Assembly (NCBI GenBank): GCA_942491415.1
Contig: CALOAD010000020.1
Coordinates: 1 to 64,000, forward strand
Reading direction: 5' to 3'
DNA: 64,000 nucleotides
Source of the DNA: CALOAD01 sp942491415
Lineage (GTDB): Bacteria > Cyanobacteriota > Vampirovibrionia > Gastranaerophilales > CALOAD01
Part shown: positions 16,943 through 26,132 of the stretch, in pieces
Layout of the letters: each line of letters starts with the position of its first letter
Position numbering within the stretch: position 1 is the stretch's first letter
Notes under the pieces: model-generated
Told to the model about the DNA's origin: nothing
The model's database searches: none
What the model saw: the letters and a program-made list of their open reading frames with translations, nothing else
Position numbers and translations under genes: made by a program

Positions 16943-17255
16943 AAATAAAAAAGAAGACGCAAGTTTACAACTTGCGTCTTCTGATAATTTAAAAAAAGAA
17001 AAGAAAATTATATTAAGAAAGTGTCTGGCATGTGGGAAGATCCTCCCACGAGAGAAATTTTTACGCATTTTAAAATGCCACAAAACAAAAGAAATAATTA
17101 TTTCTCCATCAAATATCGACTTTGGTCGTTCTGCCTATGTCTGTTATAATAAAGATTGTATAAAAGTATTAATTAAAAAGAAAAAATTGCAAAAAACATT
17201 TAAAATGAGCATTTCTGAGGATTTTATTTTGAAATTAGAAAGTGTACTTAATTAA
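16932..17255 (+). CDS. ylxR: YlxR/RnpM-family RNA-binding protein
   Basis: YlxR (DUF448) is a small RNA-binding protein between nusA and infB; in Bacillus it has been shown to modulate RNase P. The signature RKCLACG is at residues 29-35, followed by KCHKTKEIIISP and GRSAYVCYNKDC. The first 25 residues are lysine-rich and unlike typical YlxR starts, but no other start codon lies in frame before the signature, so the ATG at 16932 stands. A near-perfect RNA stem covers codons 8-17, discussed separately. The length is 107 residues. Confidence 0.88.
   Translation: MKNKNKKEDASLQLASSDNLKKEKKIILRKCLACGKILPREKFLRILKCHKTKEIIISPSNIDFGRSAYVCYNKDCIKVLIKKKKLQKTFKMSISEDFILKLESVLN
16953..16981 (+). promoter_or_regulatory. 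13-bp perfect stem inside the start of ylxR
   Basis: GAAGACGCAAGTT and its perfect complement flank a 3-base spacer. The stem begins 11 bases after the nusA stop and lies wholly within ylxR coding sequence. There is no U-run, so it is not a normal terminator. A processing site or a translation control element between nusA and ylxR is more likely. Confidence 0.6.
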
Positions 17256-17318
17256 ATGGTTGTGTTAAAACTATAAAAGAAAGAGCATGGAGCAAAAAAA
17301 GAGTAGGGAGCTTAATTA

Positions 17319-20064
17319 ATGTCAAAACCAAAGGTAAGAGTATATGAAATAGCTAAAAAGCTTGGTATTTCTAATAAAGAAGTACAACAGCTTTTAGATG
17401 AAAAATTAAAGATTCAAGTTAAATCTCACGCAAGCACAATAACAGCTGAAGAATCTGAAAAACTTGAAAATCTTGTAAAAAAAACTGCTCCTAAAACTCC
17501 TGCTCCTACTAAAAAAATTGTAAAAGAAGAAAAAATAGCCCCTAAAGCTCAATCGGCAAAAGAAGAAAAGCTTGAAAAACAAAAAGATTTTTCAAGACCA
17601 CAAGAAGGTCGACCTGCAAGAGCTCCACAAGGTCAAAGACCACAATCTCCTCAAGGACAAAACAGACCTTATTCAGGTCAAAGACCACAGTATTCTCAAG
17701 GGCAAAATAGACCTTATTCAGGTCAAAGACCACAATCTTCCCAAGGGCAAGATAGACCTTATTCAGGTCAAAGACCACAGTATTCTCAAGGGCAAAATAG
17801 ACCTTATTCAGGTCAAAGACCACAATCTTCCCAAGGGCAAGATAGACCTTATTCAGGTCAAAGACCACAGTATCCTCAAGGGCAAAATAGACCTTATTCA
17901 GGTCAAAGACCACAATCTTCCCAAGGGCAAGATAGACCTTATTCAGGTCAAAGACCACAGTATCCTCAAGGGCAAAATAGACCTTATTCAGGTCAAAGAC
18001 CACAATCTTCTCAAGGGCAAGATAGACCTTATTCAGGTCAAAGACCGCAATCTCCTCAAGGACCAATGTCTGATAAAACCTCACAAAAACCAATTAAAAG
18101 GCATATCATTTCTCAGTCTGAGTATCCTGCCGGTAAATTTGGAAGGAAAGAAGGTCCTGTAAAAAAATCTTTTGTTAAGCCTCAAAAACCGCAGACAAAA
18201 ATTTCAAAAGAAGAAAAAGAAGAACAAATTAGAGCTTCTCAACAAAGATTTAAGAAAAAAAGCAAGACCTATAGAGGAGCCGAAAGAAATAATTAAAGAA
18301 ATTTATATTGAAAAACCGCTGACAGTAGGCGAGTTTTCTGCTCAGTCAGGTGTATCAGCAGCTGAAGTTGTTAAAACTCTTATGATGTCTGGTATTTTAG
18401 CCACAGTGAATCAAACTATTGATATTGAGACCGCTAAGAAAACAGCTGAAACTCTTGAAATTACACTTCTTGATGCTCCAAAACAAGAAGAAGTTTTAGA
18501 AAAAGAAGAAATTAAAGAAAAAGTTAAAGTTGATGAATCAAAATTAACAGGTAGAGCTCCCGTTGTTACAATAATGGGTCACGTTGATCACGGAAAAACA
18601 ACTTTATTGGATGCAATTAGAGCTTCAAAACATAAAATCGTAAATACTGAAGTAGGTGGTATAACTCAGTCAATAGGTGCTTATTCAGTTAAGGTAGATG
18701 GTAAAAAGATTGTATTTATTGATACACCTGGACACGAAGCGTTTACCGCAATGAGAGCCAGAGGAGCAAAAGCAACTGATGTGGCTATTTTGGTTGTTGC
18801 CGCTGATGATGGTATTATGCCTCAGACAATTGAAGCTATAAATCACGCTAAAGCTGCTGAAGTTCCTATAATTATAGCTGTTAATAAAATGGATAAGCCT
18901 GATTCAAATCCTGATAAGGTTTTGCAACAATTGACCGAGCACGGTCTTGTTCCCGAAGAATGGGGTGGTGATACCATTTGTGTCAAAGTTAGTGCTCTTC
19001 AAGGTACTAATCTTGATGAATTATTAGAATACATTTTACTTGTTTCAGAAGTACAAGAATTAAAAGCCAATGTTACAGCTCATGCAAAAGGTGTTGTTAT
19101 AGAATCAAGGCTTGATAAAGGTAAAGGACCTGTTGCTACTTTGTTGGTTCAAGACGGAACATTACACAGAGGTGATTGTATCGCTGTTGGTAATGTAGGT
19201 GGTAAAATAAGAGCATTAATAAGTGATGAAGGTGAAAGACTTGATAAAGCAGGTCCCAGTACTCCTGTTGAGATTTTAGGGCTTTCTGAAGTACCTCAAG
19301 CCGGTGATCAATTTGAAGGTTATTCTGATGAAAAAGAGATGAGAAGCGTTGTCTCTAAAAGAAAAGAAGAAGACAGAGAATCAAGACTTGATGCAATATC
19401 ACCGTCGCAAGTTAGAAAAGACACTATTAACGGTGAAGAACAGTCCAAAGATTTAAATGTAATTATAAAATCAAACAGTCACGGATCGGCTGAAGCTTTA
19501 AGCGCAGCAATTCAACAACTTAAGTCGACAGAAATTTTTGTAAAAGTTGTTCACGTTGGAGTTGGTAATATTTCTGAAGCTGATGTTATGCTTGCGTCTG
19601 CCAGTAATGCTATTATTATTGGATTTGGGGTGAAAGAGGATGCTAATGCCGCTGCGATTGCTTCTAATGAAAATGTAAAAATTAAAAAATATGAAATTAT
19701 ATATCAAATTCTGGAAGACTTAGAAAAAACGATGCTTAGCTTATTAAAACCTGAATATCAAGAGGTAGAACTTGGCAAGGCAGAAGTAAGACAAGTCTTC
19801 ACTATCGGAAAAACAGTTAAAATTGCCGGATGCATGGTTACTGAAGGTAAAATCATCAGAAATGAACAAGCGAAGGTAATGCGAAATGGAAAAGAAGTAT
19901 TTAAAGGCTTCTTGAATAATTTAAAACGATTCAAAGATGATGCAAAAGAAGTTGCACAAGGTTATGAATGTGGATTATCCTTTGATAAGTTTAACGACAT
20001 CAAAGAAGGCGATATTGTAGTTGTTTCAACAACTAAAGAAGTCGAAAGAGAATCTATTGTTTAG
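17319..20064 (+). CDS. infB: Translation initiation factor IF-2, with a +1 frameshift at an A7 run
   Basis: IF-2 places initiator tRNA on the ribosome and hydrolyses GTP. As sequenced it is two frames. The first, 17319-18296, holds an IF2_N module (residues 4-48), a nine-unit Gln/Pro/Arg/Tyr-rich repeat and a basic linker. The second supplies another IF2_N module (TVGEFSAQSGVSAAEVVKTL), then GHVDHGKT, DTPGHE, NKMD and the C-terminal IF-2 domains to 20064. They join at 18255-18261, a run of seven A; removing one A gives RFKKKARPIEEPKE in one frame and a 914-residue protein with G1 near 420-427. The gene is essential, so the break is a consensus error, a strain-level indel, or slippage. No likely internal start precedes the second part. 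Confidence 0.9.
17637..18041 (+). repeat. Nine 45-bp tandem repeats within infB
   Basis: Nine in-frame units of 15 codons encode RPQxxQGQxRPYSGQ, followed by a partial tenth unit. Units alternate between RPQYSQGQN/RPQYPQGQN and RPQSSQGQD forms, giving a 90-bp higher-order period that suggests duplication of pairs. The repeats create long open frames in other phases, which are not genes. Confidence 0.95.
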
Positions 20065-20095
20065 GTTTGATTCATTTTAACTAAGGGAAAAAGTT

Positions 20096-20446
20096 ATGAA
20101 CTCAAGAGCTGATCGTGTAAGAAAAACTCTTATGAAAGAGTTAAGTGAAGTTATAAGACGAAATGTCAAAGATCCAAGAATTGCGGGAATTGTATCAATT
20201 ACAGATATAGACCTTTCTTCGGATTTTTCAATGGCAAAAGTTTATATAAGTGTTTATGGATCTGAAAGTGAAAAAACAAATACTTTGCAAGCGCTTGAAG
20301 ATAATGCTTCTAAAGTGCGCTTTGAAGTAGGGAAAAGAGTACGTTTAAGACATACACCTGAAATTATTTTTAAATTTGACGATTCTTTGGAAAGAGGATC
20401 TAAAATAACAGAACTAATAGATAAAATATCAAAGGGAGAGCTGTAA
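20096..20446 (+). CDS. rbfA: Ribosome-binding factor A
   Basis: RbfA binds the 30S subunit during late maturation of 16S rRNA. The 116-residue protein has the KH-like fold signatures SRADRVRKTLMKELSEVI near the start, the VKDPRI block and the closing HTPEIIFKFDDSLERGSKI. It lies 31 bases after infB on the same strand and continues the translation operon toward truB. Confidence 0.94.
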   Translation: MNSRADRVRKTLMKELSEVIRRNVKDPRIAGIVSITDIDLSSDFSMAKVYISVYGSESEKTNTLQALEDNASKVRFEVGKRVRLRHTPEIIFKFDDSLERGSKITELIDKISKGEL

Positions 20447-20468
20447 AAAGCTTTTCAAGAGGTGTTTT

Positions 20469-21353
20469 ATGTTTGGGATTTTAAATATTGATAAACCGCA
20501 GGGATTGACTTCTCATGATGTGGTTTCAAAATTGCGAAAAATTTTAAACATGAAAAAAATAGGACATACGGGTACTTTAGATCCTTTGGCTACAGGAGTT
20601 TTGCCTATTTGCGTGGGGAAAGCAACAAGAGTTATACAGTATTTAGATAATTCAAAAGCTTATAGAGCAACTATAAAGCTGGGGGTTAAAACTGATAGCT
20701 ATGATACAGATGGACAAACTCTTGAAACAAATGTTGTTGAGTTGGATATTGATTCTATAAAAAGATATTTAAATGATTTTAAAGGTGAGATAACTCAAAC
20801 TCCGCCAATGCATTCAGCAGTACATTATAAAGGTAAAAGGCTTTATGAGTATGCAAGAAAAAACATCGAAATAAAGGATATTCCTCAAAGAACAGTTAAT
20901 GTGAACAATATAGAACTTATAGAAGCCTTAAATGAAGATAGTCAAAATCCTTCAGTGGTAATTGATGTGGATTGTTCAACGGGAACCTACATAAGATCTA
21001 TAATCCATGATCTGGGAGAAAAGCTTGGGTATGGGGCAACGATGGAAGGGCTAACCAGACTGAGGTCAGGTAGCTTTAAAATTTCAGATAGCTATACAAT
21101 TGAAAAAATTCAAATGTTAGCAGAGGATAGTAAACAAAATGAAGCGTTAATAAATCCCGTTGATGCTATTAACTTAAAAAGGCTTGATATAGACGAAAGT
21201 AGGCTTGAAAAAATTAAATTTGGTCAATACTTTAAAGTAGAATCCAATAAGTATATTGAAAATGAAAAAATCAAATTGGTCTATGATAGCTCATTAGTTG
21301 CGATTGCAATTTTTAAGGAAGGGAAAATCAATCCGGAGTGCGTTTTTATTTAA
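20469..21353 (+). CDS. truB: tRNA pseudouridine-55 synthase
   Basis: TruB converts U55 in the T-loop of tRNAs to pseudouridine. The catalytic motif GHTGTLDPLATGVLP is present with the catalytic aspartate at D38. The N-terminal GILNIDKPQGLTSHD and the later SCSTGTYIRSIIHDLG-like block (VDCSTGTYIRSIIHDLGE) are diagnostic. At 294 residues it is of normal length, with a short C-terminal domain. It lies 22 bases after rbfA, with an AAGAGG ribosome-binding site. Confidence 0.95.
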   Translation: MFGILNIDKPQGLTSHDVVSKLRKILNMKKIGHTGTLDPLATGVLPICVGKATRVIQYLDNSKAYRATIKLGVKTDSYDTDGQTLETNVVELDIDSIKRYLNDFKGEITQTPPMHSAVHYKGKRLYEYARKNIEIKDIPQRTVNVNNIELIEALNEDSQNPSVVIDVDCSTGTYIRSIIHDLGEKLGYGATMEGLTRLRSGSFKISDSYTIEKIQMLAEDSKQNEALINPVDAINLKRLDIDESRLEKIKFGQYFKVESNKYIENEKIKLVYDSSLVAIAIFKEGKINPECVFI

Positions 21354-21381
21354 GTCGTAAGCTAAAGAGGTTTTAGTCTTT

Positions 21382-22278
21382 ATGAAAAAAATTTATATTG
21401 TTGCAACATTATTAATAATTATTTTGGGCTTAAACCAAGCTATAGCTTCAGATCAATTGAGTATTTGTACTTCGTATTGTCCTAAAAGACCTTATGCTAT
21501 TGGAAATATTATTTCTCGGGGATTGCAAAATGTTTCGGGGCTTAATTTTTTGGCTACAAAATTTGCAGAATCTCAAATAAAAAAACATTTGAAAAAATAC
21601 GCAACTGGAGATATCGCTGTTGCTATAGATTCTTTTAGTGCATTGGATCTTGCTTCAGGCAAGCTTAAAAAATTGGATATTCAGGCTAAATATATAAAAT
21701 ATAAAGAATATTATATTTCTTTGGTTAGGGCAGAAAGTGATTGTAATTTTATACATATTGATTATAAAGCAAAGCCATTAGCTCTTATGGAGCCTTTACG
21801 AATTAAATTTAAAGGGTTTTTATCAGAAGAAGATTTGAACAGAACTATCAAAAGCTCGAGTTATCAAAATAAAATTTCAAAAATTAAAATAGACGGTCAT
21901 TCAATAGGTACTTTAGAATTTAAAAACCCAAAAATTTTTATTGAAGGTCAAAACTTAAAAATAAAAGCAGATCTTGCCTTGCCGGGTATCGTTAGTTTTA
22001 GCGTTCCTGTTGAAGTAAAATCCGATTTGAAAATTGAAAATAATAAAATTACATTAAACAATGCTCAAATTAATTCTAATGGGATTATTTTAGATTTAAA
22101 ATTACCACAAAGTGCTTATGATAAATTAAATCCGGTTTTATTCAGTTTAAAAGATCTTGAAACAAAAGGTAAAAGGGTATTTATAAATAAAGTGGCAGTT
22201 AACAATAACAAAATTGATGTTGAGGGTACTATATGGTTGCCAAAAAGTTCTAATGAGAATACAATCAGTAAATACTAA
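21382..22278 (+). CDS. Secreted DUF2993-like protein
   Basis: A 298-residue protein with a clear N-terminal signal peptide (about 1-22, ending AIASD). The body resembles DUF2993, a beta-rich, lipid-binding-like fold common in cyanobacteria and actinobacteria: an amphipathic N-terminal helix (LNFLATKFAESQIKKHLKK), then repeated beta strands and the phrase VRAESDCNFIHIDY. It follows truB by 28 bases and precedes the GerMN protein by 29, so it may ride on the translation operon. A role in the envelope, such as lipid transfer, is inference. Three cysteines near the N-terminus (CTSYCPKR region) could form a disulfide or bind metal. Confidence 0.55.
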   Translation: MKKIYIVATLLIIILGLNQAIASDQLSICTSYCPKRPYAIGNIISRGLQNVSGLNFLATKFAESQIKKHLKKYATGDIAVAIDSFSALDLASGKLKKLDIQAKYIKYKEYYISLVRAESDCNFIHIDYKAKPLALMEPLRIKFKGFLSEEDLNRTIKSSSYQNKISKIKIDGHSIGTLEFKNPKIFIEGQNLKIKADLALPGIVSFSVPVEVKSDLKIENNKITLNNAQINSNGIILDLKLPQSAYDKLNPVLFSLKDLETKGKRVFINKVAVNNNKIDVEGTIWLPKSSNENTISKY

Positions 22279-22307
22279 AAAATTACTTTAATAATTTGGA
22301 GCAAAAT

Positions 22308-22820
22308 ATGGAAAATTTCAGAAAAATATTAATAGCTGTTATTTCTTTTTTAGCAGTGTTTTTTATAGCTATTTTCATAAAAAATAATTTTACAAAAAGC
22401 GTTAATCAGGTTGATATTTATTTTGTCAGTTCAAAAAATAAAAGCGAAATAAAATATGTGGCGGTTAAAAGACCTTTTAATTCTGAAAAAGATAAAATGA
22501 AAACAGCCATAGAGTCTCTTTTACAAGGACCAAATGAAAAAGAAAAAGAAAAAGGATTATATTCTGAAATCCCTAAAGAAACAAAACTTTTAAAAATCAA
22601 TCAAACTCCAGTGCATGTTGAAATTGACCTTTCTGGTAATTTTGAATACGGTGGTGGTTCAAGTAGCCTTATAGCAAGGACAAATCAACTCATTAAGACT
22701 TCAAAAACAGCAGCTGATGGTAAGCCGGTTTATTTACTTATCGATGGTGAAAAAGTAGAAGTAATAGGTGGGGAAGGTATTATAATAGAACAACCTCTTG
22801 GTAAGACATTGGCAGAGTAA
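22308..22820 (+). CDS. GerMN-domain membrane-anchored protein
   Basis: An uncleaved signal anchor (about residues 7-25) is followed by an extracytoplasmic GerMN domain, recognisable from VDIYFV, then AIESLLQGPNEKEKEKGLYSEIP and VHVEIDLSGNFEYGGGS. In spore formers GerM acts in the spore envelope, while in cyanobacteria and others the domain occurs in peptidoglycan-associated proteins, so a wall role is likely here. I start at the ATG at 22308, because GGAG lies nine bases upstream; a TTG at 22296 in the same frame lacks such a site. The length is 170 residues. Confidence 0.75.
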   Translation: MENFRKILIAVISFLAVFFIAIFIKNNFTKSVNQVDIYFVSSKNKSEIKYVAVKRPFNSEKDKMKTAIESLLQGPNEKEKEKGLYSEIPKETKLLKINQTPVHVEIDLSGNFEYGGGSSSLIARTNQLIKTSKTAADGKPVYLLIDGEKVEVIGGEGIIIEQPLGKTLAE

Positions 22821-22825
22821 AAAAC

Positions 22826-23092
22826 ATGGAAAAAGATCTTGATTATTATCTAAATTTGGATTGGACCTTGATAGAAGGAACTGATCTGGATTTTAATGGA
22901 AATCCTTATCAGTATATTGAGATTAAAGAAATTCCGAGTTTTGCGTTTTGCGCTAAAACGCAAGAGATCGCAAGAGCAAACTATAAAAAACAATTGCGAT
23001 TATCATTAATGGTTATGTTAGAAGAAAATGATGATATAAAAGAACCCGGGGATGAAGAGGAAGATATTGATGGGGAAGCTCTTTGCCCTTGA
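22826..23092 (+). CDS. Small acidic hypothetical protein
   Basis: An 88-residue protein lying five bases after the GerMN gene, so certainly co-transcribed. The first 65 residues alternate strands and one helix (YQYIEIKEIPSF, then EIARANYKKQLRLSLMVML), superficially like HicB-type antitoxin folds. The last 20 are strongly acidic (EEENDD, GDEEEDIDGE). No partner toxin is adjacent, so I do not assign it to a toxin-antitoxin pair. Function is unknown. Confidence 0.6.
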   Translation: MEKDLDYYLNLDWTLIEGTDLDFNGNPYQYIEIKEIPSFAFCAKTQEIARANYKKQLRLSLMVMLEENDDIKEPGDEEEDIDGEALCP

Positions 23093-23106
23093 TTTGTAAA
23101 AATAAT

Positions 23107-23150
23107 AAAACAAAAAGGACGATCTATTTTTAGATCGTCCTTTTTGTTTT
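23107..23150. terminator. Bidirectional terminator
   Basis: Twenty-base perfect arms (AAAACAAAAAGGACGATCTA and complement) flank a TTTT loop, with A- and T-runs at the two ends. It ends the rightward truB-side operon and the leftward M16 peptidase operon that converge here. Confidence 0.9.
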
Positions 23151-23163
23151 AGAAATTAAGTTC

Positions 23164-24405
23164 TTAAAACCCTTTTAAGAACTCATCCGGAGCAAGTAAA
23201 GAAATAATAGAGTCATTAGACAAATATTTTTTTGCAACATCTTGCACTTGTTGTGACGTTACATTTTTAATTTTTTGAGGGATTTTTGTGTCAAAATCAC
23301 AACCAAGACCTAAGATTTCATAATGTCCTAAATAATTAGCTTGTTGGGCGTTAGTTTCATGGAAAAATGCTCTTTTTCCTAAAACATTACTTTTAGCATC
23401 ATTAAGTTCTTTTTCGCTCACAAGTTCGTCTTGAAGTTTTTTAATTTCGCTTTTAAAACCATCCAGTGAAACTTTTATATTTTTAGGCTCAGTTGCTATA
23501 TAAACACTAAAAGTTCCGCATAATTTATATGGATCATAAGCACTTCTTACAACATAAGCGAGACCTTGTTTATCCCTTAATTCTACAAATAAACGGGAAC
23601 TTAATCCGCTTGATCCTAAAATAGTATTTAATAAAACCAATGCAGGATAATCATCGCTGCCTACTCCCGGGACAACCCATCCTTGCATTACTTGAGCTTG
23701 TGAAGCATCATTTTTTTCAATGGTTACTGTTTTGCTTTGTTTTATAGTAGGAACTTCCAGATTTAGTTCTTCAGCCTCTTTTTTTGAAATATCTCCAAAA
23801 TATTTGTCTAAAAGAGTTAAAACCTGTTTTTTGTCTATATCTCCAACAAAAGTAATTACCATGTTTTCAGGAGTTATAAGTTTTTTGTGAAACTCTTTCA
23901 CTTCTTTTTTTGTGATTGTATCCAATTCTTCTAAAATAGTTGTATGTGAACATCCGTAAATATGACCGGGGTAAAGATTTTTCAGGAAATTATCCACGGC
24001 TTTGGATCTTGGAGAATCTAAAGCCATTTTTATTTCGCCCTTGAATTTTCTGACTTCTTTGTCAAACTCGGCAAAAGTAGAGTTTTTTATCATATCAGAA
24101 ATAATATCCAGAGTTTTTTCCAGGTCTTCATTCAAAAAGAGTGTATTAACCTTTGTATAATCGTGTTTTGATTCTATTTTATATTCTATGGCATTTGAAT
24201 CCACTTGTAATGCAATTTCTTCCGCTGAGCGTTTTTCAGTGCCTTGAACCAACAATCGTCCTGCTATTTGTGATAAACCAACTTTGTCGTTGCTATTTAA
24301 AGGCGATTTTATAAAAACCTGAATAGAAGCTCTAGGCGTATTATGGTTATTACGTGTTATTACCTCGATTGAATTTTTTAGAAAATCTTTTTCAAAATTA
24401 TTCAT
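23164..24405 (-). CDS. M16 family peptidase-like protein, non-catalytic partner
   Basis: A 413-residue M16 (pitrilysin/MPP-like) protein. It has no HxxEH zinc motif, but keeps the C-terminal glycine-rich SSGLSSRLFVELRDKQGLAY region with the Arg and Tyr that M16 partner subunits contribute to substrate binding. It therefore probably pairs with the catalytic subunit encoded 43 bases upstream, giving a heterodimeric zinc protease. No signal peptide is visible, so the pair appears cytoplasmic. Such pairs are common in cyanobacteria and other bacteria. The substrate is unknown. Confidence 0.85.
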   Translation of the reverse strand: MNNFEKDFLKNSIEVITRNNHNTPRASIQVFIKSPLNSNDKVGLSQIAGRLLVQGTEKRSAEEIALQVDSNAIEYKIESKHDYTKVNTLFLNEDLEKTLDIISDMIKNSTFAEFDKEVRKFKGEIKMALDSPRSKAVDNFLKNLYPGHIYGCSHTTILEELDTITKKEVKEFHKKLITPENMVITFVGDIDKKQVLTLLDKYFGDISKKEAEELNLEVPTIKQSKTVTIEKNDASQAQVMQGWVVPGVGSDDYPALVLLNTILGSSGLSSRLFVELRDKQGLAYVVRSAYDPYKLCGTFSVYIATEPKNIKVSLDGFKSEIKKLQDELVSEKELNDAKSNVLGKRAFFHETNAQQANYLGHYEILGLGCDFDTKIPQKIKNVTSQQVQDVAKKYLSNDSIISLLAPDEFLKGF

Positions 24406-24448
24406 TATTATATTTCCTTATAAATTATTGTAGTTTAGTAAATTTAGG

Positions 24449-25798
24449 CTATTCAGGAATTAAAACAGAAATAGTGGCTTTATTTAGGTTTAAATATTTT
24501 TCCGCTATTTGTTTAATTTCTTCGATAGAGATTGTTTCGAGTATTTTTAGATAGTCATTGCAAATAGCCAAATCATCGCAAACAGTTAAATAATAGCCTA
24601 TAGATTCGCCTATCTCTGAAACTGTTTCAGCTCCCTCGGCAAATCGTACTTTTAGTTTTTTCTTTGCTTTTTCAAATTCAGCTTCTGATATTGGATTGTT
24701 TGTAATTTCTAAAAGCTCTTTTTTGATTAACTCTAAAGCCTCATCTTTTTTAGTAGGGTTGAAATTTCCTTGGATAAAAAAGGCATTACCGTCTCTAAAT
24801 TGATATTGATCTGAACCTACAATATTAAATATCGGTTTTTGAGGCTTTTCAATGAGGTTTTGAACAAGTCTGGAGCTTCTACCTTCTCCCAAAACGATTG
24901 CTATAACATCAAGAGCTATAGATGCTTTTAGGTTTTTAGCTTTATCTCCGTGAAAGCCAATCATTAAAAATCCTGTATTTATATCACCTGTTTTTTCAAT
25001 ATAGATTTGCTCCGTTTGCTCTTTTTCCTGAAGAATATCATGTCTTTTGCAAACTCTATTATCTGCAAATTTAAAATTGTTAACAACAAGTTCCAGAACT
25101 TTTTCATTATCAAATTCGCCAACTACAATAGTTGTCATATTCTCAGGTGTATACCAGTTTTTGTAATATTCCATTATCGTATCACGTGGAACAGTCGAAA
25201 TTATATCGGCAGTGCCGATAACATCTCTTTTATAAGGGTGTACTTTATACATATTGTGATTTAATTCGTTATATGTTTTTGTCCAAGGTTGATCTTCACG
25301 CATTCTAATTTCTTCAATCACAACATATCTTTCACGTTTTTCCTTTACTTCCGGATCATTTACGTCAAAAGTCGGACCTACTTCTTCTTCGGGGATTGTC
25401 GGGTCTATCATCATATCGGCATGAAGTTTAATTAATTCTTTTAAATTCTCTTCTTGCTCACCTTTTGGAAGGGTTACATAGTAAAAGGTATAGTCTTTCC
25501 ATGTTGCAGCATTTACTATGGCTCCTTTTGCTTCTAAAATCCTGTCAAAATGACCGGCAGGGTGTTTCGTTGTGCCTTTAAACATCAAATGTTCAAGAAA
25601 GTGAGAAATACCGTTGTTTTTATCATCTTCGTTCATAGAACCTGTTTTTACCCAAGTGCTTACGTTAACCAATTCTCCGGGTTTATTTGCAATGATTACA
25701 GTATGTCCGTTTTCAAATTTAAAAACATCTACAGGTTTGTCTAAAAATGGATAATTAACAGATTCTTTGGACCTGATTTTTTTTTGATAATTTTTCAT
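24449..25798 (-). CDS. M16 family zinc peptidase, catalytic subunit
   Basis: The inverted zinc motif HxxEH is present at 66-70 (HFLEH), and the third ligand is expected at E162/E163 in the VVIEEIRMRE block, about 93 residues on, after a slightly enlarged insertion. The 449-residue length fits single-domain-pair M16B peptidases similar to mitochondrial processing peptidase beta. The rest of the fold (YTPENMTTIVVGEFD and YGxxFF-like strands) is intact. It is first in a two-gene operon with the non-catalytic partner. There is no signal peptide. Confidence 0.9.
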   Translation of the reverse strand: MKNYQKKIRSKESVNYPFLDKPVDVFKFENGHTVIIANKPGELVNVSTWVKTGSMNEDDKNNGISHFLEHLMFKGTTKHPAGHFDRILEAKGAIVNAATWKDYTFYYVTLPKGEQEENLKELIKLHADMMIDPTIPEEEVGPTFDVNDPEVKEKRERYVVIEEIRMREDQPWTKTYNELNHNMYKVHPYKRDVIGTADIISTVPRDTIMEYYKNWYTPENMTTIVVGEFDNEKVLELVVNNFKFADNRVCKRHDILQEKEQTEQIYIEKTGDINTGFLMIGFHGDKAKNLKASIALDVIAIVLGEGRSSRLVQNLIEKPQKPIFNIVGSDQYQFRDGNAFFIQGNFNPTKKDEALELIKKELLEITNNPISEAEFEKAKKKLKVRFAEGAETVSEIGESIGYYLTVCDDLAICNDYLKILETISIEEIKQIAEKYLNLNKATISVLIPE

Positions 25799-25996
25799 AT
25801 AAAAAGTAACTCCTTTAATTTATAAATATTATTTTCGTTATTCTATCAAATAATAACAGTCATTAACAGAAATACAATTTAATTAATATTTTTTATCAAA
25901 AGATATTATTGCTGCAATTCAACCTTATAAGTAAACCTTGAAGGGATTGAAAAGTGATATTTCTTTAAAAATAATTTATTTAGGATAACAATAAAC

Positions 25997-26024
25997 TTTG
26001 CTAATGGTGAAATTTTTGTATAAT
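25997..26024 (+). promoter_or_regulatory. Probable promoter of atpDC
   Basis: TTTGCT at 25997-26002 and TATAAT at 26019-26024 are separated by 16 bases. This is the best sigma-70-type match in the 334 bases between the divergent M16 operon and atpD, and would give a 5' leader of about 100 bases. I see nothing else in 25799-25996 except AT-rich sequence. Confidence 0.4.
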
Positions 26025-26132
26025 ATAATAATTGGGAATAATCTTGAAAACTTAAGCTTTGAATGATTTTGTTTTTATAGATATTTTCCGGCTAGATGAA
26101 AATGGATTATAAGTCTGAAATTGAGGATAGTT

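Noticed and set aside
17637..18041. A tandem repeat array that might suggest CRISPR
   Set aside because: The units are contiguous 45-bp coding repeats with no unique spacers, in frame within infB, and no cas gene is near.
17542..18162. Long open frames opposite to, and in another phase of, the infB repeat region
   Set aside because: They consist almost entirely of the 45-bp repeat read in other frames. A stop-free repeat unit automatically yields such frames, and no ribosome-binding site or independent ending supports them.
18255..18261. Programmed -1 ribosomal frameshift at the infB A7 run
   Set aside because: The downstream frame needs +1 (or -2), not -1, so the classic A-AAA-AAG mechanism cannot produce IF-2 here. 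Homopolymer error or loss of one A in the transcript remains possible.
22826..23092. HicB antitoxin
   Set aside because: Only the rough strand-helix pattern matches. There is no adjacent HicA-like toxin, no DNA-binding tail, and the gene sits inside a housekeeping operon.
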